DNA of 64,000 nucleotides from Helochares maculicollis (Eukaryota > Arthropoda > Insecta > Coleoptera > Hydrophilidae), in assembly GCA_033557835.1 (NCBI GenBank), contig JAWQRO010000013.1:27963-91962 (forward strand), given 5' to 3'. Of the stretch, positions 11,401 to 23,800 are shown in pieces. Both the position numbers and the translations under genes were made by a program. Below the pieces are notes generated by a model. That model worked only from the letters and a program-made list of their open reading frames with translations. It made no database searches and was not told the origin of the DNA. Each line of letters starts with the position of its first letter. Positions within the stretch are counted from its first letter, which is position 1.

Positions 11401-14400
11401 TTCATGTTGGAATTTTAAAATATATATTTAAAAACTGTGAACTGATATCTTGTACCATAAAAAACGTAAGCAAACAGTACATCATTTCTCCATTTTAGTT
11501 ATAATTCTTTCATTCTTTACATTTTTCACATTATGATTGTTTGCCAAATACAAAGTGGCAGGTATAAAATCATGACGTTTTTGCTCGAGCATAATCAGCA
11601 ACATTTGAGCCAATCAATTTTTTGCATCATTAAATTTTTATAGCTGAAAATCAATCAAACCCTAACATTTAAGCATACTCATAAACTAAAATCTGTAGAG
11701 CTCTTTGAGGAGAGACAGACAGAATGGCAAAATCTAACCATGTCCTCCTTTTACACGTCTTGCATATACATTGAGCATTACAGATAATCAGTAGCTATGC
11801 TGAGAATAAATGGTCCAAAGTGAGTGCCAAATTAACAAAATATTGCAAGATATCTGGATTATTGTTCCATAATTATAAATTAAAAAATGTTTTTATAGAC
11901 GCAAAGAACTAGATCAGTCCTTCGTAATCTTTGCTTCATTTCTGTAGTACAGTCAAGAAGTGATTGCTCTATGAATGAGTCTTTCTTAATACAAGAAAGG
12001 CTAATTTTTACTGGGAATCGCTTCATACTACAGGAATAAAGTGAAGGATCTTTACCATTTCTACTTAACTAGAGAAATGCATATTTTTAGATCAAGCTCT
12101 TAGTTGAAGATACTCAATGAAAAAGTCTAGGATTACAAGTATTTGCTTCATTTCAAATCATGAACTGATTTGTTTTCAAATGATCCTCGTTTGGCCAAAT
12201 AGGTCGAGTTGAATGCATACATTAAACATGACGACAACTCATTTGATTAGAAAGTGCTTCATAACATGATCCCACAACACAACTAATAGTTTTACTTGAT
12301 AGTAAAATTTCTGTAATGAGTAAAGCTACTAGCCGTACAGTGGCGATTATTTGGGAATGAAGCAAGTAATTGGCGCCTTCTCCCCAAGTTTCAAATCGAC
12401 CAACTAGAATCCCAAAACTAAATCCAGATAATGGCCCACAAAGCATCTGGATTTTATACCTGCTGCAATTATCAAATTTTCAAGCATAAAACATCATTTC
12501 AACATGTACATTTTTTAACAATGTTTTATATGTGCTTTACACCTTGAATCTTTTTAGTTCATCTTTGTAGTATTTATTGATTTTTCATTTACTCACAGCA
12601 TCGTCCACCCTCCCATTCACTTTTTAACAATGGTGTGATGACCCATTTTATTGTTGGAGATCTGGGGCCACCTGAGCACGGCACAGCTTTTGTAGAAGCA
12701 GAATATTTAATGATTGAGTATTAGTTTCTAAAACCGACACCTTTTTCTACTACTTAGAAGTAAGTGATGATCTCTCTTCTTCGGAAGGCCAGCTTGTAAT
12801 GTTTCATACAATCTTCCTTGGGCCCAAAATAAGCAGACCTATCTAGTAATAGGCATGTGTGATTTATTGGTATCATAGTCATTAGTTTATAGGTAGCATA
12901 TTTATAGTAGTTTTCGGTATCTTAGTAAGCAGTTTTTAGTGACATGTGCGGACCTACCGCACTTTGAGTTAAGATTTAAAAGCATTTTCGGTAAGACTGA
13001 AATAACAACACTATCTTCTGGTAACGAACTAGTGATACGCAGTTTGCAATAGACTTTCGAGTGGATCGCTTGCTTGGGCTTTAGAAATTATTTGAGAAAC
13101 GTTAAATTGTAATACATAGGGGTACTTTAACTTATTATGGAATTTCAAGCCTCATTATGATTTTTTTTCAGAATTTGTTATGTTTAGGCATATTTATGCA
13201 ACTAGTTGTACATTTTAATCGCATATTGTATAGGAATTGCAGAAGCTCAACAAAATCGGCTTAACTTGTAATAAGTTATGTATCTTTACAACTCATTAGT
13301 TTGTATTTGTTATATGAAACTTTCATTATTTTAATGAAACCTCATCGCAACATCATTTTGCTACATTCATTAAGCTTACTATTACTTATTATTATATTTT
13401 GAGGGCTCATTTTGGCTATGTCCATTTAGTAATGTAGTAATTACTCACTTCATTTTGATCATTTCCGTTCGTATTGTTTGAACACACCCATAACCAGATT
13501 TTGATCAACGTAATCTATCATTAACATCATATTCATGACTATATTTTATAATCGTACACTATTGCAACTTTAGTCGTTTGCAATCCATATTATTTCACCT
13601 TCATTCTTGCATTTTTATAATCTTCATACAAACAAATGTCAATTTTTGATTGTCTTCATTAATCCAATTTTGAGCTTTATTCCAACACTCATCATTTAAT
13701 CATATCATTACCGATCATCTTCATGATTACTATGAAAATCATTGTAATTTTGAAATTTTTTGCTCTTTGAATGCATACATATTCACAATCTTTAAGCTCA
13801 TATTTTGGACAATATTCAAAATTATAATTTAGACCATTTACATTATTAAATCTTGGTCAGCTTTGTGATTATGTTTAGTTATGTTTACGTTAAAAAATTC
13901 ATTCATACATCGATAAGTATCATTCCCTCTATTTTTCTACTGTCATTACTATATATTTCATGATGGCAACTGCATATCTACAACTTTTTTACTTTATTAT
14001 TATAATTCTTAGTTTCTTTAGTGCTGGTTTTCTAGCTACATTCACTCTTACATCTCCGTAATAAATGTTTCTGGAGAGATTACATCATTAGATATCTTCA
14101 TAATCATTTGATAATCATTACATGCTTAGATAACTTCCAACAACAATTTTGCAAAAAATATTTTGACACTCATATAAATCCTAAATTACTTTGCCATATT
14201 AAAATTACAAGAACTAAGAAAAATTAATGAGATTTGGAGAGCCAAGAAAAAATCTTTGAAAGCTATCAGTTTTGTAGATTTTATTATGACATGACAGAGA
14301 CGGTAATAGTTATATTTTGCCTAGATAGACTTTGGGCACTTCCATCCAAAGTGCAAAAAAATAATGTGTCCGTTTCTAGTTTGTATTTTGCCAATAATTA

Positions 14401-17280
14401 GTTGCCAACATAACGGTATTAAATTTTATTTAAATACTGCGAAGAGCACTTAAAAGAAGCAAATGATTAAATATATGCATCTGCTACAACAACAAAATTG
14501 CTATTATATCCAACACAAGATGTTAGATAAACTTTGTTTACTTTTTAGTTGTGCAGAGGTGCATAGCAGTTATTTTTAGTTCTAATAGCTGGTAGTACTA
14601 GCTTTAGCTAATGTCTGTGAACATCCCCTTCAATTCTTTTGTTTTACTTTCACACTCATACTTAATCGACAGAATTTATTAAAAGAAACAATAGCCTATC
14701 AGGATGTACATTCGGTAAGACTTAATTTTATAACAATATAATATAAATCAAACTTATAATATACATTGAGTGGAGATCGCGGCATCTTTAGTAGATTTTA
14801 TTTGCTGCGGGGACTACCATACGTTTGCAATTTTATTGAGCTTATGCACAGAGTAGGCACTAGAAGATATTTGTTGTGATCACCTAATGAAATTTCAGCA
14901 CTGATTCTAAATAAAATCGAAAATTAAAAAACCTAAATTAAATTACTTATTTAAATTGTAGCCAACAAGTTTATTAAAACGTTCATTGAGATTAAAACAT
15001 CAAATGTAGTCACAAAAATGTATAAGTCGGCTAATCTGTAGAAAATTATAATTTAAACATTATTTTAATGATGTCAAGATTACAACAATGTGAAACAATA
15101 AAAATAAAATCAGTCGAAATAGAAAAGAAAAATCCAGTTAAAAATGACCAAAAATGTTCGTAACAAATTGCAGTGGCAAAGTTGTAAACGAAAATCAACG
15201 AAATTGAAAAGTACAAAAGCTTCTTCCAAATAGTAAGCCACTCGAAAAAATAATGATGAGGTTGAAATTGATAATTTTATATATTCTAAGTCAAGTTAGA
15301 TTAAGTTGAACCCAAACGGCAGACGATCCAGTCGAGGCACTGTCACTTGAATATGTTGCGTTTACCTTCATGTCAATTAATATAGGGAACATATTCTATT
15401 TTAACTGTGGAGTGTACATAGTTTCCTGTCTATGCTTGATATTTTTGCAGTGTATGACGTTCTTGTTACCGATTAGGTGCATTTGGCACAGTCTAGCCTC
15501 CCTCTTCCTTCCAGAAAAGGGTAAAACTAAGAAAAAGTTAAAACGAACAAGCTTTGGCGCTTTCTTAAGCCTTAGAGCACAGCACTGTCAACAAAGTACT
15601 AAAATCTAGTAATTTAACTTAGTCTGTAGCTCAATCTCATCTGTCTAAATCGCAGATTAATCATTTCAATTATGGTTTTTTTAACCAATCTAAACGTATC
15701 AGGTTTGAAACTTCAAAGGGTCCAGTTCCAAAAAGTAAATGTACAGAAAGTAATTAGTTATGTATGAAAAGGCATTTTGACTAAATACAATGGCTTAAGG
15801 GGGCGCCTTTGCGTTGAAATCGAAACAAAAAAATTATAAGGAATATAATACATATATCTCCTACCGCACAATCTTGTTATTTGCTGCATGAATTGTTCCA
15901 GAATTTTAAATTTTTATACATTTAAAAAAAGCGAGATGCTCATGTTGTAAGATGTAGTTTATTGTTGCACTGTTAAAATTGCGCATTGCCGCAAATGTCC
16001 ACTACAATTTCCGAGCACCTTTTCCCAGTTAGAGCTCGACAGAACCTCTTTTAACAGACTGTGATTTAATGGATATGCCTTTCCCATCCTTTTCCCGCCA
16101 GTCCAGCCCTTCCTCTTAGCCCGCCCTCCAGTTCGGGGAGCCTTCAAGCTGTCCGTATGCCCCTTCTGTTGCATCACTTGCACCCTATGAGATTCGTTTT
16201 ACTCGCAGCATTTCGAATTGATAATAAATGGAGAATGAAGACATTTCAAGTCTGGATTTGCAAATAAACTTTTCATTATTTCAGTATATTTTATGCAAAA
16301 TATTTCATTCCACGATTTTTCACTCATTACTATTATGTAATATTTTTGTCATTCCATAGATCTGTTGATTATTGTTAAACGATGTTTTTCGCGATTTTTT
16401 TCATTTTTGCTCTCTATCTTAGCGATTTTTCTAAACGAAAGCACAAAGTATTCGAAAAATACAGGGTAAATACAAGTTAAGAAATCATTTAGAAAATGTT
16501 TCTCTCGACATATCAATTACGAACGACTGCCACATTTTGTTAAGAAATAAGCAAATTGTGCAGAACGAAGGACATACAGTGAAATTCGTCCCTAAATTCG
16601 TTGAATCAACTCCGACAAATAAATGTCTTTGTATTGGGAAAACATTTCCCACAAGCTGTCTAAACTCCTTCACAGACGGATCGTTTATGCTAATTAGTTC
16701 ATGTTTTTCTGTGTATTAATGAAAGTTGGGAGTAGATTCATAGAAAAAATTAAATTGCTATTGTGTAGAAACAAATCATGTATGTTTAGAAGCAAATTCT
16801 ATATGGAATTAAAAAGTCCCACTCAAGAGAGCAAAATACGAAAAAACAAAACTCAAAATTTTGCAAATCCAGCAAGACTCCTCCTACCATACAAACCTAA
16901 TTAATCTGTGCGAATAAACTGTGTGCGTCTATTATAAAATAGCTCTTCCAAAATAAATGTACCCCCCTCCACTTATTTTCTCTAAGTACGAACACCAAAA
17001 TGTTGTACGTGTTATGTACTCGACTGTCAAATCACACCAAAATATTTAAAAAAAAATAACTCCTTGCAATTGGCTGGAACGTAACCGGACCAAGCCTTGG
17101 CCCGTTGCCACCGACCAACTAAATTAGCTGCTTACTGTATCTAGTCTAGTCGTTTATATTAAAATGAAATATTTAAAATGTATTTTTATGTAAAACGTTT
17201 GCTTTATACGTCCTTATTGCCAGTCGTAGAGTAGGTATTTGTTAGAACTGATCAAGTTTAAGGTTAAGTGTTTTATTGTT

Positions 17281-17480
17281 GTGACGCCGCACTTTCCCAC
17301 GGCGCACGTTCGAGTTTCGGCTGGCAGGCGGCGCCACTTGTAGATACGTTTTGCTCCGTTCGTTGGTCCCACCGCTTGCCAGTCTAACGTGGCGCCCTCG
17401 GGATTCTCACCTGTATTTTATAGCATAGTTCGCTTTGTCCGTACATTGTTCCTGCCATCTAGTTCGCGCTGACAAATCGC
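17281..17480. promoter_or_regulatory. GC-rich island, possible insulator or promoter
   Basis: Within more than 12 kb of AT-rich DNA this block is distinctly GC-rich. It holds GGCGGCGCCACTTG at 17328-17340 and GTGGCGCCCTCG at 17389-17400, two sites in opposite orientation about 60 bases apart. Both resemble the GGCGCCAC / GTGGCGCC core of insect CTCF sites. There is no ORF or tRNA fold. Function is inferred from composition and motifs only. Confidence 0.35.
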
Positions 17481-19114
17481 AAATCTATATTTGATAGCAA
17501 TAGTGCGTGTTTTTGTGTCACACGTGTATAGCTACATATCCATGGCTAACACAGACCATGTCACCCCCAATAATGTGCTTCATGTATCGCTACTGGCTTG
17601 ATTGTGTGTTGCTGCTTTTGTATTTTAAGACACTAGCGTTAGTGGCTGCTATGCAAGCCAATTAGAAATTCAGGACAACTAAAAAATATGTAACTGTGGC
17701 TCTGTTGACGGAATTGTTTTGGTCTTGTTGAGGCTATGAAGGCCTTTCTTTGTATATAATATAAATATGAATATAGGATTTTTGGTTTACTGAATGGAAC
17801 GTTTGGGTATTAGGCTCCTGTAAAACTAGTAGCCTTATACAATGTTGCTAAAACTTTTGTTACTTCGACCACTTCCATATCTATGGGTTTTGAAATTTGT
17901 ACCACCTGTATCTGTGATGATATGCTACTATCTCATGTTGATTTTAATACCATGTTGTTCTAATCCCACGATGCCTTCGTCACTTGTTCTTCTAAGCCCT
18001 TGTTGTCCAACCTCCACGTTCTCTTAACTTTTTCTTTATCATAATGCAATTTTGTTTTAAGCCTGACAAATTTTTCACAACTCATACTTTGCTAATGCTA
18101 CATTCTATAAAGCCCCCTAGTTTTCCAAAGCTTATATAGTCCAAAGCCCATTACTCATAATGTATTCCCTGAAACGCTCGTTCTCCATTTTATTAAACAA
18201 AGCATTCGTAGCTCACCAGTAAAGATACTCTAATCAATTTGCTAAAATATTAATTTGTCGACTGATCATGTGCAGTCTGCTCTTGATATGAGTTCACATA
18301 GTTGATCAGATCTTCAATGAGCAGCCCAGTCCAAAAATGCATCCAATTTAAATGTTCTTTTGAAAACTAAGTCATTACACTTCCTGCCAAGCCAAAACTT
18401 ATTCAGCACTTAGAACTTAGCGTATCTTCACTTTACGCACATCCCTTTATAAGAAAATGTATTTTGAACCCTCTGCTGCTTTAAAAAATATATAAAAATT
18501 GAAAACTCAAAAAAAGCACAAAAAAATCGGTCATTCTTCAAGAAAAAATGAAACTTGGATTTTATATATGAAGTATACTCTGAAGTCTAACGAAACTGTT
18601 GAGATTATTTACGTTAACGAAAGTGATATAAATGATATTCCCTTTTGCAGAATTGTTAAGGCTGTGAAATTTCATAGTGCCGAATTCATTGTTACGATAT
18701 TTTTTATATATCAATTATTAAGTTGTGTTTTTTAATGAATATAAAAGACTGTATTTGAGTATTTGGGCTCAACATGTTATAAGTAATATAATACTAATTA
18801 TTGTTATTGATATAAGTAGTAATTTTAAAGGAAGAAAAATATGCAAAATACTTTTAAAATTATAATTTTTATTACGATATAATATAATACTAATGTAATA
18901 ATCATGGATAAAACTTCATATAAAAGTCCAGCACTGGCCCAATACTTTTTGATTTCCCAGTGAGCTACGAATCGCCCTCCTTGCTACACCATCCTACATT
19001 ACGAAAACAAAAGCGCCACATTGTAGCCAACATTTTTTTCGTTGTCCTTTTATTTAGCAATCACCCCATCTCTTCTATATTGACTATTGTTATCGTCACA
19101 GAGAAATAGCTATG

Positions 19115-19203
19115 GATAATTATCGCCTATGATAGTAATCCTCTGACAATTATCCCCACAGATAATTATCGCCAAAGATAATTATCCGCAACAGATAATT
19201 ATC
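19115..19203. repeat. Cluster of palindromic GATAATTATC repeats
   Basis: Four exact copies of the palindrome GATAATTATC start at 19115, 19161, 19177 and 19194. Degenerate copies lie at 19131 (GATAGTAATC) and 19146 (ACAATTATCC). Spacing of the last three is 16-17 bases, with cgcca/ccgca-type linkers. Each palindrome contains two head-to-head GATA motifs. Confidence 0.8.
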
Positions 19204-20400
19204 GTCACGATCTGTGCTATGGTATAGTTAAAAAACTCCTTTGCCTAGCTTTTAACTCTTTATCAACTGTAAGACTGAGATTTGTCTCTTTTGCAAAATT
19301 TATTATTAAAAAAGTAAGGCAATATATTTTTGAGCTATGTTTGTTACATAATATTCAATCGATTGGTTGTTGAGTAGTAGAGTATCGTGTAATTTTATAG
19401 AAGTCTCTACTCGGCCTATGTCTTTGCATGCAGCATTTTTGGACACCTTTTAGACCAAAAAGCACCTTTCACTTGTTTTTTCGCGGCAGTGGACAATAAT
19501 ATTATTGAGGATTTCCACTTGTTAGCATCTACTGTATCTCCGAAAAGTATTTTCTCAAGTTGTTGAATCAAAAGAAAAATAATGTTAAAAAAATGAATAA
19601 AATTTGTCTTTCAGTTCAAGTTTTTAGTTGTGTGGAATACTAGGATATTCCGAAGATGGCTTTATTTTGATAACGTAAAATTACCATTTAAAGTGTTATT
19701 AGATGTGTGTGAGTGTCACATGTATCACAAAGTATTGTGACGTCGACTCTAATTTTTGTGTTGAAGCACATTATTCGGCAAAGCATTCCATAAGTGTATA
19801 CATTAATAAAAAAAATGTTGGTCCTGTTAACATATGAGATAATTACTTAACGATTTATATGTTGTAATGAATAAAAAAGTATTTTTAAAAATGGAAAAAA
19901 AAGTTGTGACTCCGTCTCAGCCGGAGGTTTGGTTTTTTTGTTTTATTTTATTATCGAAGTTTCTATTTTTTCATAGACAGTTTCTTGTTATTATATAAAA
20001 TATCTAAGTGTGCCTAGTCAATAGCGTTCAGGTCAATTTCGAATAATTAAGAAGTAAGAATAAAGTTGTGCAGTTCATCGATCTTTTATTGTACATCAAT
20101 TAAGAAATAAAACCAATACAATAAGATAAAAAACCAACCTGAGCTTTTTACATTCATCAGTAATGTAAAAAAATAATAAAAACGCAAAACGATGTGAAAT
20201 AAAATGCAAATTAATAAAAATTGATTGAACCAATTTGTGAATGTGTTACATTATTGATGGCTTTAAAAGAGCATTTTTGTATAATTTATATTTAAATTAA
20301 CTTATTGAATTATTTTAAGTATTTTACTGTCTTATTGAGTACAATATTTGAAGATTGTCATATCAGTTTGTTACAGCGTGTATCATTGCAGTGGTGTATC

Positions 20401-20406
20401 AATAAA
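20401..20406 (+). terminator. Strong poly(A) signal before cathepsin O
   Basis: AATAAA followed by a textbook GU-rich downstream element (tttgtttgcttgattggttg). It lies about 440 bases before the next gene on the same strand and belongs to no recognised coding gene. It could be the distal end of brat or of a non-coding transcript. Confidence 0.55.
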
Positions 20407-20846
20407 GCATTTTGTTTGCTTGATTGGTTGTAGTTTTATTGTTTTCCTTGTTTTAACCCTGTCTTTTCTCAATTAACTGCTCCTCAGTTTCTTGTCTTTT
20501 AGACAGTAAATTTCAATAAATATATCTATGATAATAAATATATCGGTGCAGCTCCTGCAAATGAATTCAGACTAGAGAAGTTTTAATGTATTTTCCACTT
20601 AAAGCATATGTAAACTATGTGATCTTTTATTATTTGAAGTAAATTCCTTAAATAATTAATGTTAATCACGCGAGTATGAATATATGTACATAGTGTTGAT
20701 ATTACTAAGATCACATGATAACTGGTTTTGAATCTCAAGCAAGTTCAACAAATTGAGATAAAAATGTTTATGGCAGATAAGCGTTCTATATGCTATGCAT
20801 GTACATGTACTTATGTAGGCATGTTTATTTTGTCAATCCAAGTAAA

Positions 20847-23800
20847 ATGCCAAACACAGCCAATGTTCTCTACGTATTGTGCTGTGCACTTCTAGTATTC
20901 TTTTTCTTCGTACCCATAAAAATAAATAGGAGCCATTTGGATCCTTCGAGTGAAAAATTTGATGAGTACTTAAAAAAGTTCAATAAAAGCTACTCGAATA
21001 CTTCCGAGTACCAAAGAAGACTGCAAATATTTAAGGTAAGTCAAATCAATGTATTTAACTAAATCGTTATTTCTTTTATAGTCTTGAAAGTAAAAAATAT
21101 GCATGCTATTCCCTCTAAGTTCAAAGTGTGCATTTGATTTTTGCTTACTACAATAGAAAGTTATCTGTTTATGCCTTAATCTAGGAAATATTGGCATCCT
21201 CGATTAATCCTTTAAAATCACTTATAGATACATAACTTGTATTAGGGATAAGCCAATAATTTAGTATATTTGTAAGATTCATGTAACGCAACATTAGGTC
21301 AGATTTTTATGCTAGAAATAGAGAAGATCAAGTTTCGATACTACATATATCATTTTCAATCAATATTAAATTTATTAACAGTATATTGAATATATTTGTG
21401 ATCCAACGATGCATTGTTTTCCACAGGAATCTTTAGCTGTGATAGAATATTTAAATGAAGGCAGAAAGGACAGTGACAGTGCAAGATATGGTCTCACTAA
21501 ATTTTCAGACTTAACTCCTACAGAATTTGAGCAAAAACACTTATTACAGGACAATATGATTGGAAAGCGAAAATTGCTCGAGAGGATTTCGAAAACTGAA
21601 GGCAAAAATAAATTTAACACATCTGATAGATATCATGAAAATAAAACTGTACAAGACGGACAAACTAAAATTCTACAAGCTAGCACGAGCGAGAGCATGC
21701 AAGTAAGAAAAAATAATGGAAAGCAATACACAGTCGGTAAATTCAGAAGAGCCACCTCTTATACAATCCCAGAAAAAGTAGATTGGCGCACTAAGAACAA
21801 GATAGGTAAAATTGTAAGCCAATATAATTGTGGTGCTTGCTGGGCTCTCTCCATAATAGCAAACATTGAATCCGTAAATGCTATAAAAACTGGTATTTTT
21901 GAAAACTTTAGCGTGCAGCAATTAATTGATTGCTCCATTAATAATAGAGGCTGTGAAGGTGGAGATATGTGTGCCGCTTTGGACTGGCTGATGACAGAGA
22001 AAGTCAAGGTACAAAAGGAACAAGAATACCCATTTATATATAAGACTGAGACATGCCACATGAATAAATCAGCTGTTGGAGTGCAAGTTGCAGATTATTC
22101 GTGTGAGACGTAAGTACAGCCATTAAATTTGTTTTTCAATACTCAACCCACTGGATCCACTTTTATAGTTCTACTTGCTGGTCAAATTTGGATATTAGAC
22201 TCGTCTTTCCGACGTCACAATGATTTCATTGTTGATTTTTACATTCCCATATTACTATACGAAGTATAGTAAAGGGAAGGTAGTAAAGGATTATGAAGAA
22301 ATTCGACCTCGAGCTTTGATGGATTTTTATGTTTTGAGCGCCCTTGAGTCAATTTTGACCATTTTTGGCATATTGTCTGTGTGTGTGTGTGTGTGTATGT
22401 AAAAGCGATCTTACAGTTTGAAATGAAGCGATGAAATTTGGCATATGGTTATTATCGTAAAAACTTAGATCTGTATCAAGTTTTAAGGCAAGTATGACTA
22501 TCGGAAGTACCTGTTTACCTACACACTTTTGAAAATTTTTCAAGTAAAGTAGTCTTTAAAATTAAGCTATCTGATTGAAATTTTGTGCACATTTTAATTA
22601 TCACAAAAAACCAGAAACAAATTTTTAACATGATCGAAGCACCGGAAGTGCTATTTTTGTAATTTTAAAAATTCCAATTTTCGTAGGCTTTGGAATAAAA
22701 AATACTAAACATGGAAGATATAGCAATAACAAATAGTTCCGTGTAAATTTGAAAACCGGAAGTGGGACTTTATCATCATAAATTTCATTTTTTAGATATT
22801 AATTTATATTCTAAAATTGGACCCTTCCTTTAGTTATGAATTCACATTTTAAAATTCAAGCCTTCGCCAAGGGTACAAGCGTTCCATATTGCAGACTAAT
22901 TAAGAGTATATATTTTTAAATACAATGTATTGTACATTACATAAAGAAATATTAAAAATATTCCGATGAGATATATGTACTGAAAAATAATTGAATATTC
23001 CTTATGAATATATTAATGTGGTGAATATAGACATTGACGTTAGTGTTAATTATGAATATTAAAACTTTTTCTTTTAGTTTTGAAGCGCATGAGTGGAGAC
23101 ACCCCAGATTTTTTTAATTTAATTAAGCAGAAACAAATCACCTCTCTTCGTCAACTATTCCTAAGATTTTCTTATGACAGTAATTTTGGAGTTGGTGGTG
23201 TTTCCTATTTTTTTTAATGTATCCTATATTTAATCTTCTTAGCAAGAACTATCATGTTGGCATCATAAATTCAGCATATCGTACTAATTTTTCTTTTTAC
23301 CTTTTGATATTTGTAATAAGATTTTGCCTTAATATAGTTCAACAATTTGGGCAAATACTTTCTTAAACTCTAACTACCCTTATAAGAAGGTGCTCTACCA
23401 AATGCATGCTGTTAGAAAGATTACCTAGACATAAATGCCACCAAATATCAAACAAAAAATCTAAGAGAGTAAATGTGCACATTCCCAAGGCACGTTATGT
23501 GAGTTGAGTAAATTTTAAAATGATAGACGGGTTTTACACTCGCAAAGCATTCTAATAAACATTCACAGACATTGACAGATTCGATGTTTTTTCTTTCTTG
23601 ATTTTTACTGTTCCGATTCACAAGTTTTTGTTTTACAAATGGCCAATATTCTGTTTCCATCACAACACTGCCGTTAGTAATAGACCCCTTATTTTTACAA
23701 GATCTCTCAAACCCTTGCGCATTAACACATTGAACGCCATTGCGAAAATGAACAAAAATTATGATTTTAAATTTGAGAAAAAAATAATCACTTAGAAGGC

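Larger units (their letters stand above)
8461..20846 (+). other. Long gene-free stretch, possible extended brat 3' UTR
   Basis: More than 12 kb with no credible coding exon on either strand. It is AT-rich and T-rich on the plus strand for long parts (for example 8900-10500), with many scattered AATAAA motifs. It ends at a strong poly(A) site at 20401. Local exceptions are listed separately: a GC-rich island at 17281-17480 and GATAATTATC repeats at 19115-19203. A GC-richer patch at about 16000-16190 reads openly on the minus strand, but the product is unrecognised. The stretch could be a long brat 3' UTR, one or more non-coding RNAs, regulatory DNA, or a mixture. Confidence 0.5.

Noticed and set aside
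12222..12446. Minus-strand ORF with hydrophobic stretch
   Set aside because: Short, isolated and without splice partners or recognised family.
15959..16183. GC-richer minus-strand ORF (Gly/Lys/Arg-rich)
   Set aside because: Composition stands out, but nothing matches a known protein; perhaps a fragment of a mobile element, not supportable.
17281..17400. GC-rich block considered as a tRNA gene
   Set aside because: No acceptor stem, no GGTTCGAATCC-type T loop and no cloverleaf could be drawn.
19115..19203. GATAATTATC cluster considered as a CRISPR-like array
   Set aside because: Repeats are too short and irregular, the spacers are 6-7 bases, and the genome is eukaryotic.
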